Notes: generated by a model from the sequence alone, not told the origin. Numbered from the stretch's first letter, positions 41,801-45,761 are shown. The stretch: 64,000 bases of DNA from Apostichopus japonicus (GCF_037975245.1 NC_092575.1:6261001-6325000), one strand, 5' to 3'. Made by a program: numbers and translations.

Positions 41801-44800
41801 ACAGTTATTACTGGTGATTTACATGAATACTGTAACCATAGTAACTATTGATGATTCTTCATACACAGTTAAGTCTGGTACTGCACTGAAATTTGAAGAA
41901 AAAAAATAAAAAATAAAATGATGACACTGCATCTTGTATACTGAGTACAAGACATGTTCATCTCCATATAGCTATAAGTGTTTGCTTTACTCTGTAATTT
42001 AGTCAAACATCACACTGTAAGTTATTTAAAGTTGAATTCCCTTCTCTAGTTTGCCTGGTAATTATAAATAGGGTGAAAGCAAGCTGGTCATATTAAAGGT
42101 TCTCTTTCGTTTCTTTTGCATTCAGAGTTTGCCTTGTTTGTGGATGCCCAGGGTAAGCGTACCCGAGAGGATGACTTGCAGTGGTCCAGGTTACCCCTGT
42201 CTGTGTCCTATAGGGAGCCGTACCTCTACATTACACACTTTAACTGCCTGGAGGTTCTGGAAATCAAACCCTTTTCTGCTAAAGAAGGGTGAGTGATCAA
42301 CATATGTGGTTGTCATTTAAAAGAAGGGATAAATAAAAATAAAAATTTCATCGTCTTTTTAAATGATAGTGATTTTTTTTTTTTTTTTTCCATATTGATT
42401 TTGACCTAAAAAAATTTCAGAGCAAAGAGGAAATTATTTATGACATTTGCACATTGCTTCCATTTATCATTGTTCATATCAGCTTTAAACGTGATTGATA
42501 GTAATGCTTATGAAAGTGTGCATCTGAATCTTTCAGAGCTCAATAAATTGTTATAAAAGCATAACTATTTTTGACTTCCTTCGCCTTCTTATGAATTATT
42601 TATGCACAGGGTGGCAGCACACTCATTCATGGAGCTACCGAACCCACGATTCACCGGTTATGCGTTATCGGAGGGGGCTGTGTATGTCACCAGCAACCAT
42701 AGTCAGAAGGCTGAGCTTATATGTCTGCAGGGTAACCTGTTAGACGACACCCCAGAGCCGTCCGAGACCACGGTCGATATGGAGGATTTGGAAGACACGC
42801 CCAAGGCTGCAACTACACCTTCTGCTGTGGTCAGGAGAAGTTCAAGAATGTGAGTAAAAAACCTGTTGACATCAATTAATCAAAATCATGAAAATAATCA
42901 AGAAATGTCAACAGCCATGAAGCTTTCCAGAGAACATGACATCCAACAACCTCTGCTACTAAATAATATTTCATATATAGGGGGGGGGGGGTAAAACAAA
43001 TTTTTTATCTTCTGCTTAAATAATGCAACCCTGTGAAGTCTCTAGCTTTCAGTATTTGTTGACAAGGCTGCAGTAAATGGTTAATATCGTTCAGACATGG
43101 AAAATCCTTTGAATAGTTATGTCCTCTATTCACACAAGGAACTCTGCATTAAAGTAGAAACAATGTGTGGTGGGTGGTGCAAAATCATTCTGTAAAACCA
43201 GTCAAGCAGTCATTATGCATTATGTTTATGCCTCATGCCCATGACAGATAAACCATGATGTAGGTCAGTGAATTACATAATACAAAATTGCATAACAAAA
43301 TACAATGAGAAATAGTAAAGTGATATACGAACTTATAGTTTAGTTTAGTAGAAAAAAAAGGATCAGGAGGGACACTCAAGTCCCCATCAAAGGACCTTAT
43401 TATGCAAGGATGTATAGCAGTAATTGTATTCAGTAATCATAGTGTTTCAAGTGATGAATTCAGAGCCACCAAACCTGCTAGACAAAACTTGAACACTACA
43501 ATTATTCCCTAAGACTGGTATATATAGTAAGAAAGCTAACACTTAATTTAACTCTTTTATTCAGTCAGTGAATTATTGGCATTTCTATTTGATAACTTCC
43601 TCAGAAGTGTCAACTGGATTGTTATTTGATGTAAACTTGTAAAGTGCAAAGCTACTAGCTTTAATAAAACAATATATTTGTTTTCATAAACAAAACTTCC
43701 TTTCAAGAAGATGTTGTCAAACTAACTCCAGAAACAAATCTTTTACAAAATGCAAAATAGACATGTAACATTATGCAAAGGAATGTGTACTTAGTTTGCT
43801 GCATATTAAAGATGAATTGTTGTTTCATGACATCAGATTCATAACTTCAAATATAAAGTGTCTTATTCAGATCAGAACCAGAAGTCAATCTTTTATTAAT
43901 ATTTTTTTTCAATCGTGTCCTTTTTTTTTTAATTTGCCTTCAGAGATCTAGGACCAGTTCATAAGAGGTAACTTATGTCGGTGGCACCTTCATAAGGCTT
44001 ACTTTGTGTTGTTTTAATTTGCGCAGAAAGACTTTTTAATTGCACTTAAACTTAAATTTTGCATGATTAATTTATTTTCCGCTTTTTCCATTGTTTTTTG
44101 TTTTGTTGCTTTTGCTTTTTATCTTATATCTGTGATTTAATCTCGTAAGTAACATTAAAATGTAACTTTAACATCAGGAGCATGGAAGGAAAGCTATTGT
44201 TTTTGGTGAATATCATAACTTTTGCAGTCCTGAAGGCATATATATATATATATGTATCTGTGAAACATGATATCCTAAGATGAACAGTTCTGATACTTCA
44301 CACACTTTATCAGTAGAAAGGGAACGTTAACTACAAATTCATTCTTGTCCCATAATGAGATCAAGAAGGTTTCATGCTCTTGATGGAGTATGAATGGCAA
44401 TTCACTAGTTTATAGTTCTTTTCATGAAGCTCTTGTACCAGCCGATTCACACAGGGATTACAGTAACTACCGTAAATCTTAAAGTTTTGTACCACAGTAA
44501 AAACTGGGTTGTGCTGACAAATCTGATACATCGGTAGCATGTGCTATTAGGATTACAGTAAGAACTGAGGATATGTGTAATCCCACAAAATCCCAAAAAC
44601 TTGATTTGGTGGAATTACACATATCCTCAGTTCTTACTGTAATCCTAATAGCACCTGCTACCGATTTATAGCCGGATCCAGTTTATACTTTGGTACAAAA
44701 CTTACAATTTACAGTATTAACTGTGTTCTCTGTGTGTATCGGGTGCTTGTACATTAGTTTGGTCATTCTAGTCAAGTATTAGAAAAAAAGGCTTCAAACC

Positions 44801-45633
44801 AACACTCTTTCTTAATAATAGTATCCCAGATGCGGTCTTTGGATGTTCGTCAACTCTTCACAAGGTTCTCTGAAAACTAACAACAACAATACAAAATACA
44901 AAAAAATTTAAAATATAGTATCATCGGTCGCTTCAGTTGCATCCATGTTTGCAATCTGGCTAATGGATGAGATCATTTAGCATTTCTGCTTACTTTTACT
45001 TTTACTTTTTTTTTTTTTTTTGCTTGCTTGCTTTCCACTTTTTTAATTTCAAATTTGCATGCTTGTTGTGTTGCAAAGCTGTTGTTTTCATTTGTTTTAG
45101 TCCAGTGATGGCAGTAGTTGGCAAGTTAACATCCTGGAAGGTGTTTTTTCTTTTTTTGTTTATTGCTTTCTCTTCCCTTTTTCTCCCTCTCTATCTCCTG
45201 TATCCTTCTTGTAATGAGGAGACTGCTTCTGACCCGATAAATATCTGATGATTTAAACCTCTAAATATTGCTTTTCTGCCGAGTTCTTTTGAATATCTCT
45301 TATAGGAAATGGAGATCTGCTGATGCATAATTAATATTTGACAGTTCGCTTCTTCTTCTTCTTCTCCATCTGGATTTTTGCAGATCTCTGAAGCGAACCC
45401 TCGAGGAAGAATGCTCTGACCTCTCAGTCAGCAAACTTAGCCGCACTCTGTCGATTGCCTCGAGTCGGGATAACTCCTTCAGAGCTGCTATCGGGTCAAC
45501 TTTTCCAAGAAGGTCATCTCGTCTCGCTCCCACATCCTCGTCAGAAGATGAAGTCAATCCAGCCTGTGGATCTGTCAAGCTCTTCACGAGAAGGTCAAAT
45601 CAGGGTTGGCGGTCAAGACAACAAAAACATTAA
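2772..45633 (+). CDS. CIT: Citron Rho-interacting kinase-like gene, 3' portion (38 exons)
   Basis: Citron is a Rho-binding AGC-type kinase/scaffold of the cleavage furrow and midbody, needed for cytokinesis (family knowledge). Here 38 GT-AG exons join in one frame to about 2,197 codons ending at TAA 45631-45633. Order: coiled coil (exons 1-25), C1 zinc finger (26-27), PH (27-29), CNH (30-36), tail (36-38). The C1 segment HNIPHRF...TKCSVC..DTVHFGR.ASKC, the PH end [12 protein letters not shown] and the CNH segments DEGLYVMNL and LLCFHEFALFVD closely resemble vertebrate citron, and the same order excludes ROCK and separates it from MRCK. The kinase domain and first coil exons lie 5' of the window. 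The coil here exceeds 1,400 residues against about 900 in vertebrates. Exon borders are read by eye; small exons could be missed and exon 37 is tentative. Confidence 0.93.
3346..3441 (+). CDS. CIT: CIT window exon 2 (coiled coil, 96 bp)
   Basis: Acceptor TATGCAG, donor CAG|GTGAGA. The 32 phase-0 codons run HADEEKCHL to LQERLQ. The layout resembles exon 1: charged start, Asn-Asn in the middle, then [11 protein letters not shown]. Confidence 0.87.
4019..4114 (+). CDS. CIT: CIT window exon 3 (coiled coil, 96 bp)
   Basis: A pyrimidine-rich acceptor TTTTTGCAG and donor GAG|GTAAGA bound 32 phase-0 codons, ELESCNAQL to LQTLVE. Confidence 0.87.
4384..4479 (+). CDS. CIT: CIT window exon 4 (coiled coil, 96 bp)
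   Basis: Acceptor CTTTGTAG, donor GAG|GTATGA. The 32 phase-0 codons run SIEAELVRA to LKEQIE, with an unusual run of three Met. Confidence 0.83.
5195..5290 (+). CDS. CIT: CIT window exon 5 (coiled coil, 96 bp)
   Basis: Acceptor TCTTTTTCAG, donor CAG|GTGAGC. The 32 phase-0 codons run EVENRRYKM to AGKRVQ. Confidence 0.88.
5291..6270 (+). other. CIT intron 5, no further feature
   Basis: AT-rich intron of nearly 1 kb; no repeat family or coding stretch recognised. Confidence 0.6.
6271..6366 (+). CDS. CIT: CIT window exon 6 (coiled coil, 96 bp)
   Basis: Acceptor CTTTCTACAG, donor AAG|GTGAAT. The 32 phase-0 codons run ELEKQRHQI to AGSRIK. This is the last of the 96-bp series. Confidence 0.88.
7077..7440. 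mobile_element. hAT-type MITE, family A copy 1
   Basis: Termini CAGGTTTTCCCTAACT and AGTTAGGGAACCCATG are inverted repeats. The 8-bp flanks TACTAGAC (7069-7076) and TACTAGAG (7441-7448) match at 7 of 8 bases. The interior shares ACGAACCCCCTGTGGATG and CATGAACCCCCTGGGATG with the copies at 16349 and 24739. It is non-autonomous, with no transposase frame, and lies in CIT intron 6. Confidence 0.85.
7610..7726 (+). CDS. CIT: CIT window exon 7 (coiled coil)
   Basis: Acceptor TTTGATACAG, donor ATG|GTAAGT. The 39 phase-0 codons run KLESDIASH to IHEQAM. A hAT MITE lies in the preceding intron. Confidence 0.86.
8213..8316 (+). CDS. CIT: CIT window exon 8 (coiled coil)
   Basis: Acceptor TTATCACCACAG, donor GAA|GTAAGT. 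It carries 34 codons plus two bases, from TIGMLQERI to RKQM. The split Lys codon AA|A is completed in exon 9. Confidence 0.86.
8553..8632. repeat. Short tandem repeat (about 23 bp unit)
   Basis: GTCATTTGAAAGTNACTTTCAG repeats about 3.5 times. Confidence 0.75.
8756..8909 (+). CDS. CIT: CIT window exon 9 (coiled coil)
   Basis: Acceptor CAATTTTTCAG, donor AAG|GTATTT. After one base closing a Lys codon come 51 codons, QAEEEKLTE to TDAMQK, which restore phase 0. Confidence 0.86.
9309..9494 (+). CDS. CIT: CIT window exon 10 (coiled coil)
   Basis: Acceptor TTTTAATAG, donor CTG|GTAAGA. The 62 phase-0 codons run AQASAEDEF to EIKEVL and are strongly heptad-patterned. Open frames on the opposite strand here are shadows. 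Confidence 0.86.
9495..10594 (+). other. CIT intron 10 with a degenerate tandem pair
   Basis: Two diverged copies of a roughly 115-bp unit sit at about 10165-10375 (shared CTATATAAGTA, TGGGGGCCATAA, AAAATTAGGAC, GAGATTTGA). The rest is AT-rich with nothing recognised. Confidence 0.6.
10595..10828 (+). CDS. CIT: CIT window exon 11 (coiled coil, 234 bp)
   Basis: Acceptor TTCTACCAG, donor AAG|GTATCA. The 78 phase-0 codons run VKNMDLRTD to IHQLK. This is the first exon of the 234-bp class. Confidence 0.88.
10829..11590 (+). other. CIT intron 11, no further feature
   Basis: No repeat or coding stretch recognised apart from short low-complexity runs. Confidence 0.55.
11591..11824 (+). CDS. CIT: CIT window exon 12 (coiled coil, 234 bp)
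   Basis: Acceptor TTTCTTTCAG, donor ATG|GTATGT. The 78 phase-0 codons run ESNRQLRSA to KSELM. Its last bases and donor are repeated twice more in the following intron (see 11805-12068). Confidence 0.88.
11805..12068 (+). repeat. Tandem duplication of the exon 12/intron 12 boundary
   Basis: The exon end plus donor GAGTGAACTAATGGTATGTA recurs at about 11925-11945 (AGTGAAGTAATGGTATGTAC) and 12046-12066 (AGTGAACTAATGGTATGTAT), separated by purine-rich GGGATGTGGGGGAGAGGAGG segments. The unit is about 115 bp. The third copy is the hAT insertion target. Confidence 0.8.
12069..13697. mobile_element. hAT-type non-autonomous element, 1.63 kb, with 8-bp TSD
   Basis: The element opens TAGGGCTGTG and closes CACAGCACTA (inverted TAGTGCTGTG). 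It is flanked by identical GTATGTAT at 12061-12068 and 13698-13705; because the right flank is a GTAT microsatellite, the duplication is likely but not unique. Subterminal regions are packed with GTTTAAACG and TCGTTTAAACG palindromic motifs, typical transposase-binding repeats of hAT elements (family knowledge). No transposase frame is seen. Confidence 0.8.
13698..14386 (+). repeat. GTAT microsatellite and degenerate purine-rich array
   Basis: GTAT repeats are followed by diverged units containing TATGCTGTAGTTTGAGGGG, probably more decayed copies of the boundary array at 11805. Confidence 0.55.
14387..15240. repeat. Old tandem duplication, about 425-bp unit
   Basis: The two halves share, in order, ATGTC near CATGTCACTTG/CATGTCGCTG, a CCCTCTC pyrimidine tract, ACAGGTGT...TGACCTACTT, ACATTTAC, AACACCTG, TGCTATTGTTAA and CTCTGTGGGGGGTA. 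They are clearly diverged. No coding function is seen. Confidence 0.7.
15241..16340 (+). other. CIT intron 12, unannotated part
   Basis: AT-rich intron; no exon or repeat family recognised. Confidence 0.55.
16349..16807. mobile_element. hAT-type MITE, family A copy 2, perfect 8-bp TSD
   Basis: Termini CAGGGTTTCCCTAACT and AGTTAGGGAACCCCTG are flanked by identical GTTTAGAC at 16341-16348 and 16808-16815. It is 459 bp, about 95 bp longer than copy 1, which lacks part of the interior. The right target duplication ends 27 nt before CIT exon 13. Confidence 0.95.
16843..17073 (+). CDS. CIT: CIT window exon 13 (coiled coil, 231 bp)
   Basis: Acceptor TTCCTTCTTGCAG, donor AAG|GTACAG. The 77 phase-0 codons run EKLEERKQE to KELVELK. 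A hAT MITE with its target duplication ends only 27 nt before the exon. Confidence 0.88.
17074..17816 (+). other. CIT intron 13, no further feature
   Basis: AT-rich; nothing recognised. Confidence 0.6.
17817..18026 (+). CDS. CIT: CIT window exon 14 (coiled coil, 210 bp)
   Basis: Acceptor TGCCTTCGCAG, donor CAG|GTTTGT. The 70 phase-0 codons run EKHQALRSR to AAELIQ. Confidence 0.86.
18027..18641 (+). other. CIT intron 14, no further feature
   Basis: It contains a G run near 18446; no exon or repeat family recognised. Confidence 0.6.
18642..18875 (+). CDS. CIT: CIT window exon 15 (coiled coil, 234 bp)
   Basis: Acceptor ATTTTGTTTAG, donor CAG|GTAATC. The 78 phase-0 codons run NECDMLQTK to QIKSLQ. 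The internal segment [16 protein letters not shown] aligns with [16 protein letters not shown] of exon 13 and [16 protein letters not shown] of exon 16. Confidence 0.87.
19205..20195. mobile_element. Element with inverted TTCGCCCAAC minisatellite ends
   Basis: The left end starts CACTTCGCCCAAC and carries ten copies of TTCGCCCAAC, most in a 22-bp unit with CAGCCTGGTCA. The right end carries nine in the opposite orientation and closes GTTGGGCGAAGTG. The first three spacers (AACCA, TGCCA) mirror exactly at the two ends, so the arrays are terminal inverted repeats. The ~600-bp core has its own diverged repeat (AACGTTCGGGAATT.TTAACGTTAC). I see no convincing target duplication and no coding capacity; the class is unresolved. 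Confidence 0.8.
20528..20950 (+). CDS. CIT: CIT window exon 16 (coiled coil, 423 bp)
   Basis: Acceptor TTTAAATCAG, donor CAG|GTTTGT. The 141 phase-0 codons run EEKKTLQST to DISRYQ. It is nearly twice the neighbouring length: it opens like exon 17 (shared GQSSSE.A.L) and closes with the LKxSExxL motif, with a Glu/Arg-rich extra stretch between. Confidence 0.88.
20951..21472 (+). other. CIT intron 16, no further feature
   Basis: No repeat family or coding stretch recognised. Confidence 0.6.
21473..21706 (+). CDS. CIT: CIT window exon 17 (coiled coil, 234 bp)
   Basis: Acceptor TCCTTCCCCCAG, donor GAG|GTAACA. The 78 phase-0 codons run EENRSLKLA to VSKVE. The N-terminal half resembles exon 16 at both protein and DNA level (GGTCAAAGTTCATC is in both). 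Confidence 0.88.
21741..22115. mobile_element. hAT-type MITE, family B, perfect 8-bp TSD
   Basis: Ends CAGGGGTGGGCAACCT and AGGTTGCCCACCCCTG are perfect inverted repeats. The 8-bp duplication ATCAAGAT lies at 21733-21740 and 22116-22123. The subterminal GGCCCGCGGGCC palindrome and ATGCGGCCCGCC motif are typical of a hAT MITE lineage seen in many animals. It lies 34 nt after CIT exon 17. Confidence 0.95.
22124..23149 (+). other. CIT intron 17, remainder
   Basis: AT-rich with a poly-G run near 22548. Three copies of GTCCTCGG occur between 22990 and 23107. No exon recognised. Confidence 0.55.
23150..23377 (+). CDS. CIT: CIT window exon 18 (coiled coil, 228 bp)
   Basis: Acceptor GTCTATATCAG, donor TCT|GTAAGT. 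The 76 phase-0 codons run EENRNLRQD to EMRSFS. The opening EENRNLR repeats that of exon 17. Confidence 0.87.
23948..24398. mobile_element. Degenerate hAT-like MITE
   Basis: The left end CAGTGGTTCCCAAGCTTTTT is a classic hAT terminus. The right end TTTTGGGAAGCAATAG is a decayed inverse. No clear target duplication. It lies in CIT intron 18. Confidence 0.5.
24461..24706 (+). CDS. CIT: CIT window exon 19 (coiled coil, 246 bp)
   Basis: Acceptor TTATATCCAG, donor AAG|GTGATT. The 82 phase-0 codons run AEFSRIKRE to AVEEKEK. A truncated hAT MITE begins about 35 nt past the donor. Confidence 0.86.
24739..25040. mobile_element. hAT-type MITE, family A copy 3 (left end lost)
   Basis: It starts inside the family at CCACAAACCCCCTGTGGATG and runs to the right terminus AGTTAGGAAACCCCTG. 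The left inverted repeat is missing and the interior is shortened. It lies about 33 nt after CIT exon 19. Confidence 0.85.
25563..26620. repeat. Higher-order minisatellite (about 108-bp unit, about 510-bp super-unit)
   Basis: Units contain GGCATGTTTGAATCTAGTAT, AATGCAAGCTTGTACTCA and TTTAGATCCTTGTACTC. The whole block from about 25596 recurs about 510 bp later from about 26107. Open frames running through it are produced by the periodicity, not by a gene. Confidence 0.9.
26753..27000 (+). CDS. CIT: CIT window exon 20 (coiled coil)
   Basis: Acceptor TTTCTGCAG, donor AAG|GTAATT. It carries 82 codons plus two bases, from EISELQATC to EIKKT. The Arg codon AG|A is split with exon 21. Confidence 0.87.
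27001..27649 (+). other. CIT intron 20, no further feature
   Basis: AT-rich; nothing recognised. Confidence 0.6.
27650..27785 (+). CDS. CIT: CIT window exon 21 (coiled coil)
   Basis: Acceptor TTATTTACAG, donor CAG|GTTTGG. After the base completing Arg come 45 codons, ENELKAHEE to QLAQQ. Together exons 20 and 21 encode 128 residues. Confidence 0.86.
27825..28128 (-). mobile_element. tRNA-derived SINE (minus orientation)
   Basis: Read on the minus strand it opens with a tRNA-like head: A-box-like TTGGCTATGGCGTCAGACTC (around 28101-28120) and B box GGTTCGATTCCTG (28070-28082). A body follows with GGGTACCTGTGAGGTAAC, then CAAAGCGCTTTGAGACC and AAAGCGCTATATAAA near the 3' end and a TAT/TCAT tail at 27825. 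It lies in CIT intron 21, head toward exon 22. Confidence 0.8.
28129..29195 (+). other. CIT intron 21, remainder
   Basis: CCTA/CCCTACC-rich low complexity at about 28590-28680. An open frame of 192 codons across 28573-29151 is compositionally odd and without a recognisable product. No exon accepted. Confidence 0.5.
29196..29300 (+). CDS. CIT: CIT window exon 22 (coiled coil)
   Basis: Acceptor TGATTGACAACAG, donor GAG|GTCAGT. The 35 phase-0 codons run LGEMQTNSA to YLSAE. Confidence 0.83.
29426..29705. repeat. Tandem repeat, about 31-bp unit
   Basis: About nine copies of CTATAGTTTGTTGATTGTTG followed by ACCTTATACAAT, ending about 50 nt before CIT exon 23. Confidence 0.9.
29758..29898 (+). CDS. 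CIT: CIT window exon 23 (coiled coil)
   Basis: Acceptor TGTTGTCTAG, donor CAG|GTAAGT. The 47 phase-0 codons run LASIVNKFE to EVNHLQ. Confidence 0.87.
30033..30206 (+). CDS. CIT: CIT window exon 24 (end of coil, basic patch)
   Basis: Acceptor CGTTGACAG, donor CAG|GTAAGA. The 58 phase-0 codons include [20 protein letters not shown] and a [10 protein letters not shown] basic patch, matching the vertebrate citron segment just before its linker, so orthology can be read at residue level. The final exon bases CTGCCTCTACAG and the donor seed the intronic array that follows. Confidence 0.92.
30192..31400 (+). repeat. Minisatellite seeded by the exon 24/intron 24 splice junction
   Basis: The exon end ATACTGCCTCTACAG with donor GTAAGAAGGATACTG recurs about 19 times as CTCTACAGGTAAATAGG or CTCTACAGGTAAGTAGG (some CTCTAAAGGTAAATATG), spaced about 60-66 bp. 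The shared filler is ATACTGTAACACTCTGATAC and TGTTTCAACA. Most units preserve CAG|GTAAGT or CAG|GTAAAT, a good 5' splice site. Frames read on the opposite strand are by-products of the array. Confidence 0.93.
31401..32055 (+). other. CIT intron 24, remainder
   Basis: Nothing recognised. An opposite-strand open frame of about 120 codons (31573-31935) shows no known motif. Confidence 0.5.
32056..32170 (+). CDS. CIT: CIT window exon 25 (last coil segment)
   Basis: Acceptor CTTTCTAG, donor AAT|GTAAGT. It carries 38 codons plus one base, from YKELQDILE to SKSTSLK-like helix end (AAKSTSLK). Citron has a matching YNEL... helix here. Confidence 0.9.
32171..32967 (+). other. CIT intron 25, no further feature
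   Basis: AT-rich with a short C run near 32613; nothing recognised. Confidence 0.6.
32968..33300 (+). CDS. CIT: CIT window exon 26 (Ser-rich linker and first half of C1)
   Basis: Acceptor TCGTTTCCAG, donor AAG|GTAACC. A Ser/Thr/Pro-rich linker includes [16 protein letters not shown], with SP sites that could be phosphorylated (inference). [12 protein letters not shown] then opens the C1 domain. Zinc ligands visible are the first His of HNIPHRF, Cys-Ser-Val-Cys, and the Cys of ASKCQ. The exon ends at phase 1 inside the Glu codon of the next C-x2-C pair. The local GC content is higher than in the coil exons. Confidence 0.95.
33986..34203. mobile_element. Small terminal-inverted-repeat element (tentative)
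   Basis: Ends TAGGGTTGTAA and TTCCAACCCTG are imperfect inverted repeats. The interior is full of GTGACTCG/CGAGTCA motifs in both orientations. No clear target duplication. It ends about 53 nt before CIT exon 27. Confidence 0.45.
34257..34443 (+). CDS. CIT: CIT window exon 27 (second half of C1, start of PH)
   Basis: Acceptor TTCTTCCTAG, donor AAGG|GTCAGT. It completes the zinc finger with [18 protein letters not shown], so all Cys/His positions of a C1 fold are present. Citron-type C1 domains are atypical and not known as phorbol sensors (family knowledge). A short linker leads to QGWMKVQ, the first PH strand. Confidence 0.94.
34444..35106 (+). other. CIT intron 27, part before the hAT element
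   Basis: CT-rich start (CTCTCTCTTACTCTGTCTGTC) and a G run near 35042; nothing else recognised. Confidence 0.55.
35115..36830. mobile_element. hAT-type non-autonomous element, 1.72 kb, perfect 8-bp TSD
   Basis: Ends TAGTGTTCAACCGATTA and TAATCGGTTGAACACTA are perfect inverted repeats. The 8-bp duplication CTTGTTGC lies at 35107-35114 and 36831-36838. Both subterminal regions repeat ACCGATTCCGATTA and ATAATCG motifs. No transposase frame is visible, so it probably needs a transposase from elsewhere. It interrupts CIT intron 27, between C1 and PH exons. Confidence 0.95.
36952..37034 (+). CDS. CIT: CIT window exon 28 (PH domain, early strands)
   Basis: Acceptor CTGTTCTCAG, donor AAAG|GTTAGT. 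One base closes Gly, then 27 codons run SIELGWDKK to NREHMK, then one base. The [17 protein letters not shown] pattern aligns with vertebrate citron GWDRKYIVLEG. The preceding intron holds a 1.7-kb hAT element. Confidence 0.92.
37447..37814 (+). CDS. CIT: CIT window exon 29 (rest of PH, linker to CNH)
   Basis: Acceptor CTTCACTATTAAG, donor GAA|GTAAGT. Two bases complete an Asp codon, followed by 122 codons from TSKPWRTFD to MILNDE. It includes the PH C-terminal helix [15 protein letters not shown] with its invariant Trp. The start is fixed because the frame meets TAA just upstream. Confidence 0.94.
37850..38092 (+). repeat. Tandem repeat at the head of CIT intron 29 (about 62-bp unit)
   Basis: About four diverged copies containing AACTCAAATTAAAAG, GGTACTAAA/GGTACAAAA, TTTAACGGTATC and CATGTGATGTAAA, starting about 35 nt past the donor. 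Confidence 0.8.
38316..38457 (+). CDS. CIT: CIT window exon 30 (CNH domain start)
   Basis: Acceptor TCTCATCAG, donor GCTG|GTAGGT. It carries 47 codons plus one base, FLLLGCDEG to VSVIIIA. The [11 protein letters not shown] strand is the typical first blade of a citron homology domain, a beta-propeller protein-binding module. Confidence 0.94.
38458..39243 (+). other. CIT intron 30, first part
   Basis: Nothing recognised. Confidence 0.55.
39244..39480 (-). mobile_element. Possible LINE 3' end remnant (minus orientation)
   Basis: On the minus strand it ends AATAAAGAAATTGAAATTGA, an AAATTG-type tail common at the 3' end of CR1/L2-like LINEs. No coding part remains. It sits about 50 nt before CIT exon 31. 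Confidence 0.4.
39529..39638 (+). CDS. CIT: CIT window exon 31 (CNH)
   Basis: Acceptor GGTTGTCAG, donor GAG|GTGAGC. Two bases finish the Gly codon, then 36 codons run ELRKLGCIE to VLNVE and return to phase 0. Confidence 0.9.
39639..40275 (+). other. CIT intron 31, no further feature
   Basis: A short local repeat CAACTTTCACCCACAAGGGG / CAATTTTCCACCCACAAGGG at about 40078-40136; otherwise nothing recognised. Confidence 0.55.
40276..40395 (+). CDS. CIT: CIT window exon 32 (CNH)
   Basis: Acceptor TTATTCACAG, donor AAG|GTCAGT. The 40 phase-0 codons run ACHLFAVEE to FSLKK, matching CHLFGAG...CAAMPSKVVILRY of vertebrate citron in layout. Confidence 0.92.
40564..40675 (+). CDS. CIT: CIT window exon 33 (CNH)
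   Basis: Acceptor TATTTTTGCAG, donor GACG|GTATAT. It carries 37 codons plus one base, [11 protein letters not shown] to QFKTD, aligning with EIETSEPCSCIHF of vertebrate citron. Confidence 0.93.
41223..41354 (+). CDS. CIT: CIT window exon 34 (CNH)
   Basis: Acceptor TTTTTTTGACAG, donor CATG|GTGAGA. Split Glu codons flank FLDSNDSSL to EFLLCFH, matching EFLDKNDHSLA and EYLLCFHEF. The intron opens with a tandem array. Confidence 0.94.
41362..41875 (+). repeat. Tandem repeat at the head of CIT intron 34
   Basis: Starting within 10 nt of the donor, units of about 30-35 bp carry ACATGGAAACAGTAACCATA, GTAACTACTGATGATTCTAC and a variant TATATGGATACAGTAGCAAT. They are grouped in a roughly 120-bp super-unit. 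Confidence 0.85.
42126..42288 (+). CDS. CIT: CIT window exon 35 (CNH)
   Basis: Acceptor TTGCATTCAG, donor GAAGG|GTGAGT. It encodes [19 protein letters not shown] to FSAKEG, a close match to FGVFVDSYGRRSRTDDLKW of vertebrate citron. Confidence 0.95.
42610..42849 (+). CDS. CIT: CIT window exon 36 (CNH end, start of tail)
   Basis: Acceptor TTTATGCACAG, donor AAT|GTGAGT. It runs [14 protein letters not shown] through the last CNH strand (LICLQGNL) into an acidic segment ([17 protein letters not shown]) and ends RRSSR plus two bases. The first base completes a Gly codon. Confidence 0.93.
42850..43943 (+). other. CIT intron 36, no further feature
   Basis: AT-rich with a G run near 42982; nothing recognised. 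Confidence 0.55.
43944..43967 (+). CDS. CIT: Possible CIT micro-exon 37 (24 nt)
   Basis: TTTTTTTTTTAATTTGCCTTCAG is a strong acceptor, followed by 24 nt and AGAG|GTAACT. Phase 2 enters and phase 2 leaves, so it can be skipped without shifting frame. It would add about eight residues, DLGPVHKR. It is too short for homology support. Confidence 0.5.
44442..44741. mobile_element. 300-bp foldback (long inverted repeat) element
   Basis: The inner arms TCGGTAGCATGTGCTATTAG... (44531-44582) and their inverse (44614-44663) are nearly identical over about 50 nt around a 31-nt loop. Weaker pairing (AGTTTTGTACCA, CCGATTCACACAG / CTGTGTGTATCGG) extends it to the full interval. This is the structure of a foldback or MITE element. 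It lies in the last CIT intron. Confidence 0.85.
45384..45633 (+). CDS. CIT: CIT window exon 38 (terminal coding exon)
   Basis: Acceptor GGATTTTTGCAG. From phase 2 it reads SLKRTLEEE through a Ser/Arg-rich tail ([16 protein letters not shown]) to RQQKH and TAA at 45631-45633. Vertebrate citron ends in a PDZ-binding QSSV; this tail does not. An internal GAGAAG|GTCAAA at about 45594 could act as a donor to an unseen exon, so the C-terminus is less sure than the CNH. Confidence 0.75.
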
Positions 45634-45761
45634 AGATGTTATTAAAGGACATTTAAACAGGGTTGCCACTCTCTTGGGAAAAGTCAGAAATATTGATGTC
45701 AGAAATATTGATGTTATAATATGAAATATTGAAGTCAGAATATAAATGTTCTAAACATTTC

